Made by a program: the position numbers and the translations under genes
Origin: Progne subis subis
Taxonomy: Eukaryota > Chordata > Aves > Passeriformes > Hirundinidae
Reading direction: 5' to 3'
DNA length: 64,000 bases
NCBI GenBank assembly: GCA_022316685.1
Contig: JAKJHU010000764.1
Span: 1-64,000 of the forward strand
Shown here: positions 1 through 13,600 of the stretch, one piece after another
How the letters are laid out: the number at the start of each line of letters is the position of its first letter
Position numbering within the stretch: position 1 is the first letter of the stretch
Notes under the pieces: generated by a model
Seen by the model: only the letters and a program-made list of their open reading frames with translations
What the model was told of the DNA's origin: nothing
Database searches by the model: none

Positions 1-3000
1 CCATGTCAAGTCAAGGCTGATCTTGCACTCTGCAGTACTTGGCAAACTGATCATTTCATTTTTTGAAAAGTAAGAGACAGTTATGTGATAAAACAAGTTT
101 ATGAACTGGGGCAGATTAAAAGCTGTGCATTGAATAGTAAAATCTCTTTTTGGTTCTGGTTGATGCCTTTGTAAAGAACTGAAAGGGAGCCTGCTGATCC
201 TCTCTGGGGCTGGGCAGGACCATGAGGAATCTTGTCTGTGGGCTAAACTGAGGACAGACACTCATTATTAAAACTCCTTCCCTTGAAAATAGAAATAACC
301 TTTCTATTTATTTGAACAAGTTACCAAAAGCTGTTGCTTTAAAAAATAAAAATGGCACAAGGTACCCAAATATATCCATATAATTTTATAATTGCATTTC
401 CTCAGTAGAATTTTCTGTGTGCAACATGGTGTGTTAGGCTATAAAATAAATGAAAATCCTAATTACCAGCAAAATAGCCTGGAGCAGAAACACTGGACAA
501 TAGGGTTTATTTTTTAATGTATCACTCTGAAAGATCCTGCTGGTTATACAGTAGAATCTTTGCCCCAATATTTTATCACTGCATATTTAAAACCAATTCC
601 AGAAGCTTTTGTTTTAAAGAAAAATGTTGTTGTACAAGGGGTTCTTGAAAACAACAACAAAAAAATCCAAACAAAAAAAAACACCCCATCACCCTGTACT
701 CCAGGGTTTACTTAAATATTATGATTAGTGAGAAATTTGGCAATCCTCTCCTTTTTAACTGGAACTTCTGGTAAATGTAATAAATTATTTCTAATTAAGC
801 ACTAGCAGAACTCATGACAAGTGACATCTCTATAAATTTATGAAAACAAAATCCCTCTACACTGGAACAAACGGTGTAGAATATTAAAATATTTTGCCAG
901 GAGTGTGTGCTTAATTAAACTTATATTAGCTAGGTAATTCTTTACAATTTAATAGTAGGATTTTACTTTTTTAAGTAGATTTTCAATTTTGCACTTGTAG
1001 AAAGGACAAACTTTCAGCAGATTCCAGTATTTCAAATCTGGCTGGTTTTAACAGCTGAATGAGTTGAAGTTTTTATTGGGTTTTTCATGATTATTCACTC
1101 ATTATTAGTGTTTAATGAGAAAATTTGTCTAAAACAAACCTTTGCTGTTTTTTTATATTGTGTAATAGGGAACCAAATTACTACATTGAGCTGGAATCCG
1201 GTGGGATTTAAGCCTTTGTGGTTTCTGAATAACACTAAACATCTGGATTTGCAAATCCAGTCCGTTGGTTTTATTTGTTGGGAAGCAGAAATAAATCTTG
1301 CACAGATGATCATCAGCATCTTGAGCACTTTGCAGAATGAAGCATTGTTGTGGGGATCTGTCCTCTGAGAAGTAATGAGTCAGTCTAAACCCAACAGAAA
1401 CGAAAGCTGCTGAGTTGAGTCATGATGCTTTAAAAGGCAGAATTTTCATTACATTAAAAATAACTGACTTTAAATACAGATTTCTTGCTTACTGTTCACG
1501 TTGGGAAGGTTATTGTTAATAAAAATAGACTACAGAGATAACAAGCACTGATTATGATTTATCTCTTCACCTAATCAAATTCTAAAGGAAGTCTGGTGTA
1601 ATTTGTGTGGTATCATCTTAGTAAGATTACTTTTGGACTGCTTTTCTTGATGAAGTGATGTTAAATATTTTATCTGATTGTATGAATTGGTTTGCATACA
1701 GTCTTTCCTCTAAAAGAACACTTAATCAAAAAATAAGTTGATAGTATATAATTTTTTTAATGTATGCATAACTATATTTTAAAGGAGTGTTTTCTGAAGT
1801 GACATTTCTTTTGGAAAAGGAATCACACTGACTTTTCTAAAATCTGTGGCTATTTTAGAGAATGTGAAATGTATACTGCATCTGACAGCTTGGAGGCAGG
1901 GAATTTTTTATTCTTTCCTCGAACAACAAATTCTGGTAAAGCTGCAGATATCACTTGTGCTTTTCTATACCCAGGCAAAGAAGAATTGCAACTTTCTCGC
2001 TGAGAAAATGAGATCACAAAAAAATGGTGACAGGAATTTAAATGGAGACAAGTTTGTGAGATTATTTTTTTTCTTTTTATTTTTTTTTCCCCCAAGTATA
2101 AGGTTCTAAACATGTAAATTCAAACATAATTCATTTAGTTCTGGGGATGACTTAGCACTGTCAGTTTATTCCTTGCCAGTGAGAAATTCAGCAATATGGT
2201 TTTTGCCAGTGTGCCATTGGACTTGTTGCCACTCCAGACTTGGCAGTATTTGGAATTCCTGTGCTCAGCCTGGGGCAGCCAGCTCAGGGACGGAGCACAG
2301 AGCAGCCAGCATGGCAAAACACAACATTTCACACACAGATGGAGATTTGTAGTCAAGATAAGATTACAACATTCATACATATTCATATAGATACATGGTA
2401 TTACTACTTCTAGTCAATATGTGTACCTCAGGTTCCAATTAATACTTTTTTCCCTCCGGCATATGAGTAAAATAGGGAAACTATTACAAATAAAAATTAA
2501 AAATAGTTAACTTGCATCAGTAATAGGAAAAATATTTAATTACTACTTTTTCTGCTCATGTGTTTAAAATCAGAGCATTTTCCTCTGTTCTAGAACTATA
2601 AAACACTTATTTTACAGTGCAGTTGTAGTGGTGAGCAAGGATAGTGTAAAATTTAATGCAACACCATTTACAGTGCTTTTCCTTAGGCATCTAATGACAG
2701 CTCAGTGACAAGACCAAAAGCCTGATACATGATACATGTCAAAGAAGTAAAGTATTTGATGTGAATGAAATATGGATATCAAAGTTACTCCATGTAACCC
2801 AGCTTCTGTAAGCCTGCATCTCTGAGATCCACGCTGAGACATTTGTGAGGAAACATATGAACTGAAACTTCCCTGTGAATTTATGCAAAGTAGAAAATGT
2901 CACATATGGAGCTCTTAGGATGGGGTGCAGGTTATGATAATCACTGCAGTCATATCAAAGAGAGACTTGGAGATTTGGCATGCTCTGAAGGACTTCTGTA

Positions 3001-4177
3001 GAACAGAGGCCTTGCTCCTTCCTTAGTGCCATGTGCAATCTTGCAATCATTTCTGGAAGTGGATTTCCTCTGGGTCCCCATTTTCTCCCCCACAGTGATA
3101 GTTCTCAATCTTTACCATATTTTTCCAAACTATTGAAAGTGGGTCTGACGATGGCACACCCCCGTTTCTTTTTACGTATATTTTCTACTTTTGAGAGATG
3201 TAAGAATGTTACAGTGCAATACAGGACACACTTGAGATTTATTGAAGGTCAGAGGTGTTGGTTTGTGGTTTCCATCCATGGTAATGATTCTAGTCAGTAC
3301 TGTGGTAACATTTGATGTGTTAGGAAAATTGGTTATTGCAGACAAATGTTTTTCCTAGTAGGTTGATATTCCCCAGGAGCAGCCTGAAGCTGCCATTTCT
3401 GGTCTCATCCACAGCTCCTGTTAGTTGTATAAGTTCCTCTTGAATCTCTAGTATTAAAATCCTAGCTAGCTGAAAGCAAGTTCAAATGCACAGATAATGT
3501 CAATTTTCTACCTTTATTAATGCAAATACCTGTGAACAATTTCTCCACTTCAGTGTGAAGGATCTGCCCTGTTTATGTTTGTGGATATGTGTTTAAGCAA
3601 TGACTACCTTAACACCCTGTGGAATGCTCGTAAGGAATAAATTGATGATAGGAGGGGAAAAAAAAAAAACAACAAGCAGTGAATGACAAGGGAAGGAGAG
3701 AGATCAAACACAATGGACAGAATGGGAGGCAAAGGTAAAAAGGAAAAATACCCAGTCATCAATCTAATAGATTAGGTCTAAATTGCCAGGGGAAACACGG
3801 GTCATCACAGAAATGAGAGCCACAGGCCTTTTCTGACTCAAAATTTAAGTGGAAATAGTCTGCCTCTAGCTTTAGGCCCACTCTTTGTATGGCTTCATGC
3901 TCAGCTTTCTGGTTTTTATTCTCCATGACCCTCTGTGTCAGGTTCCCCACTAGAAAGCAATGTGACTTCCAAATTTCAGTGTCTTTATTATTTGCTTTAA
4001 AGCCTGCAGGCCTGAACTCTTGGTTCCAGCAAAATACAAATGGAACAGCAAGAAGGCTACCTGTGAGCTTGGACTGCAGTTTTACCACTCTGCATTGTTC
4101 AGGGGAGTAAATCATCACTCCTGATCCTTGTATCCATCCCTGACCTGGACTGAGGCAGCAAGATTTTGGGTTTTGGT

Positions 4178-4178
<1 letters not shown>

Positions 4179-4230
<52 letters not shown>
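4179..4230. repeat. 52-base T homopolymer
   Basis: An uninterrupted run of 52 T residues follows TTTTGGTG and precedes AAACTGAGCC. It produces a spurious minus-strand ORF with a poly-Lys core. No adjacent retroposon body is recognisable. Confidence 0.95.
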
Positions 4231-4235
<5 letters not shown>

Positions 4236-4468
4236 GAGCCATATATGCCTAAATGCACATGGGTTTATTTTTCTCACACCACTACAAAAGGCTTTTTCTC
4301 ATTAATGTATTAATGCTAGTGAACTACATGCACTTATCTGTAGGAAAGAGCTCTAACTAATTTCATGATCCTTCTTTTAACACACCAAGCAGGACTTCCT
4401 CTTAGGAAACAGGAGAACTTTTTGCTTTTCAAATTGTGCAGTAGTTCCTCCGTTAATCAGTAATGACT

Positions 4469-4535
4469 TGTACTGGTTTGGGCTGGGACAGGAGCTGGTA
4501 TAGGGCTGTATTTTGGATTTGTGCTGGAAACAGGG
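4469..4535 (+). mobile_element. Short LTR fragment
   Basis: The stretch begins TGTACTGGTTTGGGCTGGGA and continues with GCTGGTATAGGGCTGT and TTTTGGATTTGTGCTGGAAA. I recognise this from memory as the 5' end of a common avian LTR family, here with an internal deletion and cut off after about 70 bp. No flanking duplication was seen. Identification is by recalled motif, not by search. Confidence 0.45.
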
Positions 4536-5972
4536 TAAAATGGGTTATTATATTTATATTAAGATGTGTCTATACCTAAAAGAAGATAGAGCTTGTCTCA
4601 ACAGCATGATAATTCTAGCCAGGAAATCTCCTGGCTCTTGTGTTTGAGTCTTCCAAGGCTTAGGTTCCTCTTCCCCAGCATGTTAAAAAATACTGTGAGA
4701 ATTTGTACTACTCCAGGGATTCACATTTAATGTGATTTTTACAGTTGAAATGGAAAGAAGGACAAGTTTGTTCCCTTTCTGACATTTTCATGGAGTGCAG
4801 GGTTTCATTAAGCATCACATGCATATGTGTTCCTTTCTTGTTTTGAACGTTTTTGAATCCTTTACAATGTTTTGGTTTTCCCATGAGTAAGTTTTTTCAT
4901 GAATGGATTCAGAGAGGAGCCCCTTAGGAGACCTTGTACCATCCTCATCTTGCTGTTCAGCAGGAGCTGGCTTCTTAGGAAAATGCAAATAGGATTAAAG
5001 CAGAATGCTCCAAGAAAAATGTCAGCCTCCTCACTGAATTTAAACTATTTTGTCCTAATTCTCAGATGAATGTGTACAGCTGTAGGAACAAGCTCTCTAC
5101 CCTGTCTCAAAATCCATTTGGTGACAAATCACCTAAGATACAATACAAACTGCCAGACATATGGAGGAGACAGCAGACTGTGAAAAAAGCCTCTGACAAA
5201 GTCTCATTCCTTCTAATGGCAATCAGAATGCAGAGGAGATAATGAGGAGAAGCGGAGGGAAGAGCTTTATGAATTATAAATGCTGGGTTGAGGACAAGTG
5301 TCTGTAAACTGGCCATCAATAACTGCACTTAGGGTGACTGACAGCTTGGCCTTTGTAGAAATAGAGGGGGAGAATCCTTCCTTAAGTTAGAGGAAGCTGA
5401 AGTTGTAGCTGAGGTTTAAGAAAGGGATCATTCTTTTAAGGATGAACTTGGTAAATAGGCAATTTTTCTATTTGTGGAATTTCATAGAGGTGTTTCCACT
5501 CTTACAGATGCAGGAATAATATGTTTAACAAGACAAGGGTAAAAATGCTTTATTGTTTTAATGAAATTGTGTAATTTATTAGACTTTTTTTTTACAGAGA
5601 AGATAAATGAAAATGAAATGAATTTTCATGAAATGAAAAATTATGAAGGTTACAAATCCAGTCATAAAGACCCTCTTCCACTGATGTTTCTGCCTCTGAT
5701 TGTTGATCAAGATACTGTCATGTTTTAATTAGCAGATCAGTTGGTAATTTGTCAGTGAAAGGATTGATTAAACACCAGAATTGCCATGTTAAATTCAGTC
5801 TTTCAAAATATTTCCTTTTTTTTTTGGATTTGAGAATTACTTTTGAAGTGTAGAAGCTTCAAAATAAATTTTAAAAAGCGTTATTCAACCTGAGGTAGTA
5901 CAATTTTTCTCATATTTGTATGTGATTAAACAGAGATCACAGAAACCCTGGAAGATTATTAACTGTATTGTC

Positions 5973-5975
<3 letters not shown>

Positions 5976-6026
<51 letters not shown>
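5976..6026. repeat. 51-base T homopolymer
   Basis: An uninterrupted run of 51 T residues lies between TGTCAGC and AAATGCTGAAG. Such length is near the limit of accurate base counting by most sequencing platforms. Confidence 0.95.
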
Positions 6027-6030
<4 letters not shown>

Positions 6031-9000
6031 GCTGAAGGGTTTCTCAATTTCTCTGATGCCTTCATTAATCATTTTTTGATCTTCAGTGGCTTCCCTCAAT
6101 TTTGTTTAATTATGTCTTTTGATATAAATATCTATTAGAAAGAGAAAATATTCATAGGAGGGTCATGAAAATAGAAAGTAAATTCTTCTATGGGGAGATA
6201 TTGAGGAACTACTATAAAGAGACAAGCAAAAGAAACTTAAAATATTTTCTGTTGTTCATTCTAAATATTAGGAAAAGGATCATTAAAGTAACTAAAAATC
6301 AAAGTTAAATTTTCAAGAAATTATTTAAAAGCTCTACACAGTTTTTAGAAATCAGGAGGGATGGTACATGCACTTAATAGCATCAGAACACCTATAAAGT
6401 TTCATCCCTTCAGTATCTAATGAGTTTCTTTCTTCATGACTTTGATATAGAACACTTTATTTGAAGTCACTTCATTAATTTTAAGTAGTCTGTGTCTGAA
6501 AATATTCCAGCCTTGAACATAGGACTTTTGAGAGTTAAAACCAACTGCTGTAGAAAGTTATTATCTCCCAGATAAAATAGCAGATGCTGGCTCACAAGAT
6601 TTTCAGCTTGGATGTGTTCTGAGGGGGTTTGGTTTTCTCCCAAGGATCTGGATATTGTAATTTTCACAGAGGAGAAAACTTTTATATCAGTGGGAAAGAG
6701 TAAACTATGTCTGGTCATGTTCTTGGGCCGCTAGATGATACTGTTAAGAGAATAAATCAGTGTACAGAGCTGAAGGTGCATGGTCAGGGGGAACAGTCTG
6801 GCAGCTCATCGCACGAGTTTTGTAACATGGATATCTCAGGTATTAAAAGAAAGTGATGGCAAAAAACTATGGATGTGCTGTCATAAATGGGATTATCTGA
6901 AGGCCACATTCTGAACAGGATTCCTGCATGTCTTTCCAAAAATTAAGAAAGAAGGCAAAACAAGGCATAAATATTTAATATAATTTTAAAGACAGAATGC
7001 TACAAAGCTCTCTCTGCTGTCATCTCAGGCTGTAGGACTGATGAGAAAACGCAGGCACCATGGCAAGTGACAATATTGCAATTACTTGTACTTAGCAGAA
7101 AAAATTAAGATCTGACCCTTGCTGTGGTGTCACCTGAACCAGCAAATGTTTACTGTGGTTTGGACGGGCAGCAAGCAGAAACACATTGCAAATTTTAATA
7201 TGTTAAGGATCATTAAGTTGATTTTGTCAATTTGTTAAAGTGCCAAGTAATGATTTTACAGGTAATTAGACTTTAACAGGCAGAAACAAATTTATGTCCT
7301 GCTTGTTTTTATGATGTACGTAATGATAGATATACCATCATCCAAGCTGTTGTTTTTAGGTATACAACACTTCTTAATGTCCTAAAGCAAATGAAATATT
7401 TCATGTCAGGGACTGATCAGCGACTGTATAAAACACATTAGTAGCTTTTCTTCTTTTAGCTCCTTTTAATCGAAGCTCATTCCTCATGTCAGAAAGATGG
7501 AATGTCTCAGGTTATTCCTGCTGCATGGAGAAATGGCAGTGAACCCTTAAGGTCAGGGGAGAAGACAATAGTTCCAGGTTATTGCAATTGTTTTTCTATG
7601 GCTGATCCTCACGCTGCCCTGGCTGATTTTGTTTGGTTTATTTCTCAGTGTGAATAGGGGAAAAACACACCTCAGGACTGAGCTGGAAAAGGAGTTTGTG
7701 GTTTAGCTGTGTTTGCAGAGCAGTTTGTCTGTTTGCTGTTTGCCTTTGTGTGCCAGGAGCACAGCAAACCACTGGGGTGTTTTTAAAAAAACATTTTTGC
7801 TGGTGAGAACAGCCAGAGAGGTTTTCTGCTACTGCTCTCTCAGTTTCACTCCCCAAGTGATGATTGCAGCTCCTGAGCTCCAGAAATCAGACTAAGAGGA
7901 ATCATTAACCTGTAGTAACCACGGCATAAATCTGTATGTGGAGACTACTTTGCAGGTTATCCTGGACTCAGGAACAGCAGCTCACAGAAAAATGGAGCCT
8001 AGAAATTGGCCAGTTCTTACTCTTGTGCAACAGTTCAGACTTGGAGGCTAATTAAAGATGGGCCCAAAAAGTTGCTTTGGTTTTCAGCTGTGTTATTTTT
8101 TCCTGCAGGAAGACAACATGAGGAGAATGTAGATGGGCCACGCACTTTTTGTCACGTGGAGAAAATCAGTTTTTTGTTGCATCAAGCTTCCTGTCAATCA
8201 GCTCTATTGTTGGTTGAATTGATTACTGCTGAAATGTGGAGCTGTAGTCTGCAGGATGCTGCCTGTTGTCTGACACTTCAGAGATGAGATGTTTACTTCA
8301 GTAAACTCTCAGGTGTAATTGTGGTGTTGCTATCCATGATGAGATGGTTAAAATTATGCCACATCATTGGAACAGCAATTTTAAGTGGTGAGTGATGATT
8401 TATCTGTGGCAAAAACTAAGTAAAATTATCATCTTGGTGCTATGCCTTGACAGTTACAAGACACCCACTCTTTTTACTTTGTGAAATTCAGAGCCTGAGC
8501 CTGGAAGAAATACAGTCCAACAGCTGATCTGCAAAACGAACAAAAAATACCCCAAACCCCAGAGGTTTTGTAACTCAGCCCTGAAAGGATCTGCATCTTT
8601 AGAATTACTTCTGCTCTCATCCTTTTACAGGGCCCTGATTTAGTTGTGCTCTGCCATTCAGCTGGAATTAGATGGTAAAGCAGACCTTGTACTTTCTTGG
8701 TATTGGAAAGTAAGAAAGTCACTTTTGAAAAAAACCTCATTATTGTCCAACACAGACATAGCACTGCTTATTTTACGGTAAAATTGTTTTTATTGCATTT
8801 TAAATATATCAGTGACAAATAAATGCAATTTAGGTTAATGTCAGGCTTTGTGTGTCCAGCTCTAAACCAACGTGAGCAGTGGTCAGGGGATGGTTTGCTT
8901 CTAATGAAAAAAATAGGAATAGAGCCTGTTCTCTATTAGATACTAAGTAAACGTGCAAAATATGGGTTTCATTACTTGCTTTGGAAAATTGGGGATTTCA

Positions 9001-10163
9001 ACCATTTCTCTTTGAAGCTGCCCTATCCTGTGACTTCTTCAGGAAATAACAGGATTCAGATCTTCAGTTCACTCGAGCAAGGAGATACATTGAAAATTAT
9101 AGCAATAACTGAGGTTTTGTTTAAACTTTTATTACAACTGATGATGTAGACATTCTTATTGTATATTATACTGAAACAGAGGCAAGTCTATGATAAGCTT
9201 TTTACAAATAGTAATTGAGGAGCTGTTTGTCTTCATTACCTTTAAGCTGGACAGTAATTTTGTCCACAAGAAAGGTCTTACATTCCAAATTAGGGAGAAA
9301 ACAGCAAAAACAAGACAGAATTTTTACTGGGTTTGCAGTATGAATAATTATCTCTGAGATCTCAGCCTGCAGCTAAATTCTGCTACCAAATATTACTTTT
9401 AAACTTGTTACTTTTACTGTTTTGAGGCTACTCAAGGGAGTCTGTCTCCCAATTAAAATAATTTTACTCCACTTTTGATCCTGCCTCATCTGGATGTCAC
9501 CTGATTATATTAGGAGTAGTTACAATGTGGTTCATTCTTTTCTAGCTGTGAATTGTCACATATAAATTAGTGGATTCTTGGCCAATTACTTTTATAATTT
9601 AGACTTTCCTGTCTAAATTCAGAGCCACCAGATGCCAGTAGAGTTTGTTGTGTGCCTCTGAATTAGTTTATAAACATTATAATACCTGTAAGGCAAATTT
9701 TCAGTGCAGGGTCCAGTGCCAATTTTCTGCTTGTAGGAGACATAAAGCCCTCACCAGCAGCTGGAAATTCAGTGTCACCCTTCCATTCACTATCAGAAAA
9801 ATTCGGTCTCCGTCAGAATGACAAAATACAATGTTCCAACAAATTTGGCAAGTCGGATGTCAGGATCTTACCCTTTTTTTTAACTACGAGAGGGCACAAA
9901 CTTCTCCTCACTGTTATGTTCTTATCAAGGCAATTGCATCTGCAAATTACAGTTTGGGGACACGACACTTAATCTTTCATAATTCAGGAATAGTTTCAAA
10001 ATCCTGAGAGAATATTATGAAATAATTTCATGTTCTTGGTGGTGAGAAGGAGGAAGCTTCAACAGATGATCACCTTGTACAAACATCAAGATGCAGTGAG
10101 AATTGGCATTTGGGCACCAGATGCCTCCAAAAGCTACAAGCTGCTTTTCAGAGTCAGTTTAGC

Positions 10164-10627
10164 TAAAAAAAAAGGAGGGGGGAAAAGAAGGAAAAAGGAA
10201 AGGAGAAAGGGAAAGGAGAAAGGGAAAGGGAAAGGAGAAAGGGAAAGAAGAAAGGGAAAGGGAAAGGGAAAGGGAAAGGGAAAGGGAAAGGGAAAGGGAA
10301 AGGGAAAGGGAAAGGGAAAGGGAAAGGGAAAGGGAAAGGGAAAGGGAAAGGGAAAGGGAAAGGGAAAGGGAAAGGGAAAGGGAAAGGGAAAGGGAAAGGG
10401 AAAGGGAAAGGGAAAGGGAAAGGAAAGGAAAGGAAAGGAAAGGAAAGGAAAGGAAAGGAAGGAAAGGAAAGGAAAGGAAAGGAAAGGAAAGGAAAGGAAA
10501 GGAAAGGAAAGGAAAGGAAAAGGAAAGGAAAGGAAGGAAAGGAAAGGAAAGGAAAGGAAAGGAAAGGAAAGGAAAGGAAAGGAAAGGAAAGGAAAGGAAA
10601 GGAAAGGAAAGGAAAGGAAAGGAAAAA
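10164..10627. repeat. Polypurine composite microsatellite (GGGAAA)n to (GGAAA)n
   Basis: A purine-only plus strand starts with irregular A/G sequence and becomes a nearly pure GGGAAA array at about 10252-10420 (around 28 units). It then switches to GGAAA pentamers to about 10625. Irregular units (GGAAGG) interrupt the pentamer block near 10459 and 10532, about 75 bp apart. The open frames across it on both strands encode only Lys-Gly or Phe-Pro repeats and are not genes. Confidence 0.97.
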
Positions 10628-13600
10628 GCTTGCTGCCTTTCGTCACAGTGCAGTCAGGCACTGAAATGTAAGGAGGCTGAGCTGCCCTGCTTTAATTCAT
10701 GGCTTTTAAGCTGTAGTTGCTTAGTGAGTGTGTGTTTAGCATTTTGCTACAATACAGTGTTCCAATATCTTCCCTTGCATCCTTGACCTTTGGACTTACA
10801 ATGAAGCATTGCTGAATCATGAACTCACTGCCCTTATCTGACAGGTCTGACTTCTTTTTTCCTCCAATATTCTTTTCTTCTAGCTGCTACAAATTGTTGC
10901 ATGTCCTGGGAATGTCTGGGTTCCTGGCATTTAGATTTTAATCAGGGCCTTCTCCCTTTTTCTGACACCACCATTAAGGGAAGATATTCTTCTACCTCTG
11001 TTATTGCTGCCCTTTATCAGTGTTTTTTGTTTACTGATTGAGGGAAAAAGGTGATCTGTGTTTTTATTTGAGCTGACACTTTGGTGTGTGTTCCTGCTCA
11101 GACACCTGCACCATCAGATCCTCCCTGACACGCTGCTGCTCCCTGGCATGAAGTTGAATTTGTAAATTGGTGCACACAAGGGCTTGCAATTTCCCCCTGG
11201 TTTGGGAAGATCATAGAATAGAGAGATACATATATATTTTTTGAAATAGAATTTTTGGTGTTTTATTTATTGTAGCAGTTTAAGAGACTTTCTTCACTAA
11301 TAATCAATCTTATTCTTTTTCGTACCCGTGGAGCAAGACCTTTCTTAAGCACAGTGCAATCAAAACACTGTGTGCTGAAGGATTTATGATGATACAAAAC
11401 TGTATTTATTTTATTTGCTTTATTTACTTTATTTTTGATTTACTGAGGACATCAGCTATTTATTATAATCTTTAAATTTAAGAAATTTATGGTTCATAAC
11501 AATCCAAAACTTGAAAATGTTAAATTTAAGAAATCCTCTCTTATTTACTCATATTTTCATATTTATTATTCTGCTCAAGTTCAGTCTCCGCTTGCTACTT
11601 TTGATAGTAGAAATATTTGGTGAAAAAGATAGTTTGAAATGGTACAAAAAATTCCACATCCAGTAGAAATAGCTGCCACTACCTGTAGCAAAACTGTGTT
11701 GGGCTTTATATTGGTTTGTATTGGGCTTTATGTCTGTTTTAGAAGGACTGGGTTGTGTTTTCCCCCCTGAGCTTATGAGAGTCACTGATTCTGCATGGTT
11801 ATAGACCAGAAAACATGACCAGGGGATGATCCATGATCCAGTGCTTTGCTGTCTGAGATTCCTGACTTTCCCCATTCTCTTCATTCAGGGCTTCCACAGC
11901 TTTCAGCTTAAACTCCCAGCCAAAAGTGAGGCTTTTGTTTCCTCAAAGCCCAGCACGAGGATCTGCAGCTGTTTCTCTTTGCTAAATCTCCCAGAAAGGG
12001 CTATTTATAGGATTATGGTGCATGGTCCCTGTGCTGTGCCTCAAGAATTTATCACCGGTTCCCAGTAAAGGGAAAAGAAGGATGAGCCAGGGAATCGTCT
12101 GAGAAGGGATTTCTGTCGTGTGCTCTAATTAGTGCTGGAAGAGTGGGAAAGAAAAGGTAGAGCTGGAACCAAAGAATAACATCCAGAATTCCTGGAGGTT
12201 GTTTTCTCTGTTTGGACTTGAATTTGTGGATTCTTTTTGATTTTATAGTTGCTATGCAATTAACAGAAGCACTTCAAAAGTTCAATGACTTTTAATTGTG
12301 TACAGTTCTCACTGCCTATGTGGAGAATCACTGTGTATTCACAGAGAAACCATAATAGCTCAGAAAGCAGGATAATGACTTCTCCATAGTGCTTCCCAAG
12401 GATATCGCATTTCAGACTTACAAATTTGAAATTATCTCTTGGATTGCCTACTGAATATGAAATAAACTGGTCTTAAACGTTTCATGTCACTAAAATCACC
12501 ATGATTACAGCTCTTACCAACTGACTGCACATTTGGCAAATTAGTTATTTGTGAAATTTGACTAAAATTAGCATCAATTCCTGACACGTTCAGTATAAAG
12601 GGAAAGCTGCTTCCCAGGAAGGTTCTCACATGCCAACTCACATCTCATCTGCAAGATCTGCAAATAATGTTTAAGGCTTGATCCATTGTGCAGTGCAGCT
12701 TCAGTAACTTGTGTTCACTGTGGAGCTGAGTTGCATTTACCAGAGGTAAAATCTGGTCAGCCTGGTAGGTCCCACAGCACTTGTGCAAATCAAGATTTTA
12801 ATTATTTTAAAGATTTTGTTGTTTTTTTGTTGTTTTGTTTTTGTTTTTGTTTTTTTTAATCTTAGAGTGCTAAAAGAGAAAGCAGGGAAATACAGTCCAT
12901 TATGCAATATTGCAAGATGATTCAATGTGATAAGAGAAAACAGGAAAAGAGTTGTTTGCAGGAAGATCTTCTGCTTAGGTACGAGGGCAAAGGAATGGGG
13001 ATAGGCATTTGAGATTAAGATAATTCAAGATTATTGAAAATTATAGCATTGATTTCCTTCTCCTATAATTATCTGAGATTCTTGCCACAGAGCCCTCTAG
13101 CAGAAATTGTCTGGAATAAGCTGTCCTCTCTTTATCACTTGTTAACAAAATATGTATTTAAATAATTAGAGAACACTGTCTCGAAGGAAAACATAAATAG
13201 ACACCAGATATCAGTTAAATTTGTTGAGGGAAAAGCAAGATGATACATACAGAGATTATTGCAAGTAATTTATTTTCCAGATATTCCTACTGCTAGAATT
13301 TTCTGAGAACTTTAAGCATTGTTATAAGAAGTGGATGTGACGAACTGAAGAGTTGGCACACATGGTAAATGTTACATCAGAGAACTTTCTTTGGTGAAAT
13401 AAAGCTGGATTCCCTTGTTTTATTTTCACTGAAGCCTCATGTAAATCTGTACATGGCAGCAAGAGATATACTGTCCAGGAAATAAAATGTATCCCCTTTT
13501 ATCTTCATGTGAGAGTGAGTTATGTTGTAACTAGGGGATTTCAACTAAAAGCATGAAGTCACTGTGTAAGCTAAAGCAGATTAAAGTTCTCCAGGGTGTA

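Larger units (their letters stand above)
1..10163. other. Non-coding sequence downstream of KLHL4, distal part
   Basis: AT-rich sequence without any open frame longer than about 100 codons except one produced by a poly-T run. No recognisable protein similarity, RNA gene or full-length transposon is visible. The only repeats noted are the two T homopolymers and the LTR fragment near 4.5 kb. Confidence 0.6.

Noticed and set aside
3759..4277. 172-codon minus-strand frame with a poly-Lys segment
   Set aside because: The open frame is maintained by the 52-base T run, and the rest shows no family similarity.
10030..10671. 213-codon Lys-Gly-rich frame and its Phe-Pro-rich antisense partner
   Set aside because: Generated by the polypurine microsatellite, which is open in every phase that avoids stops.
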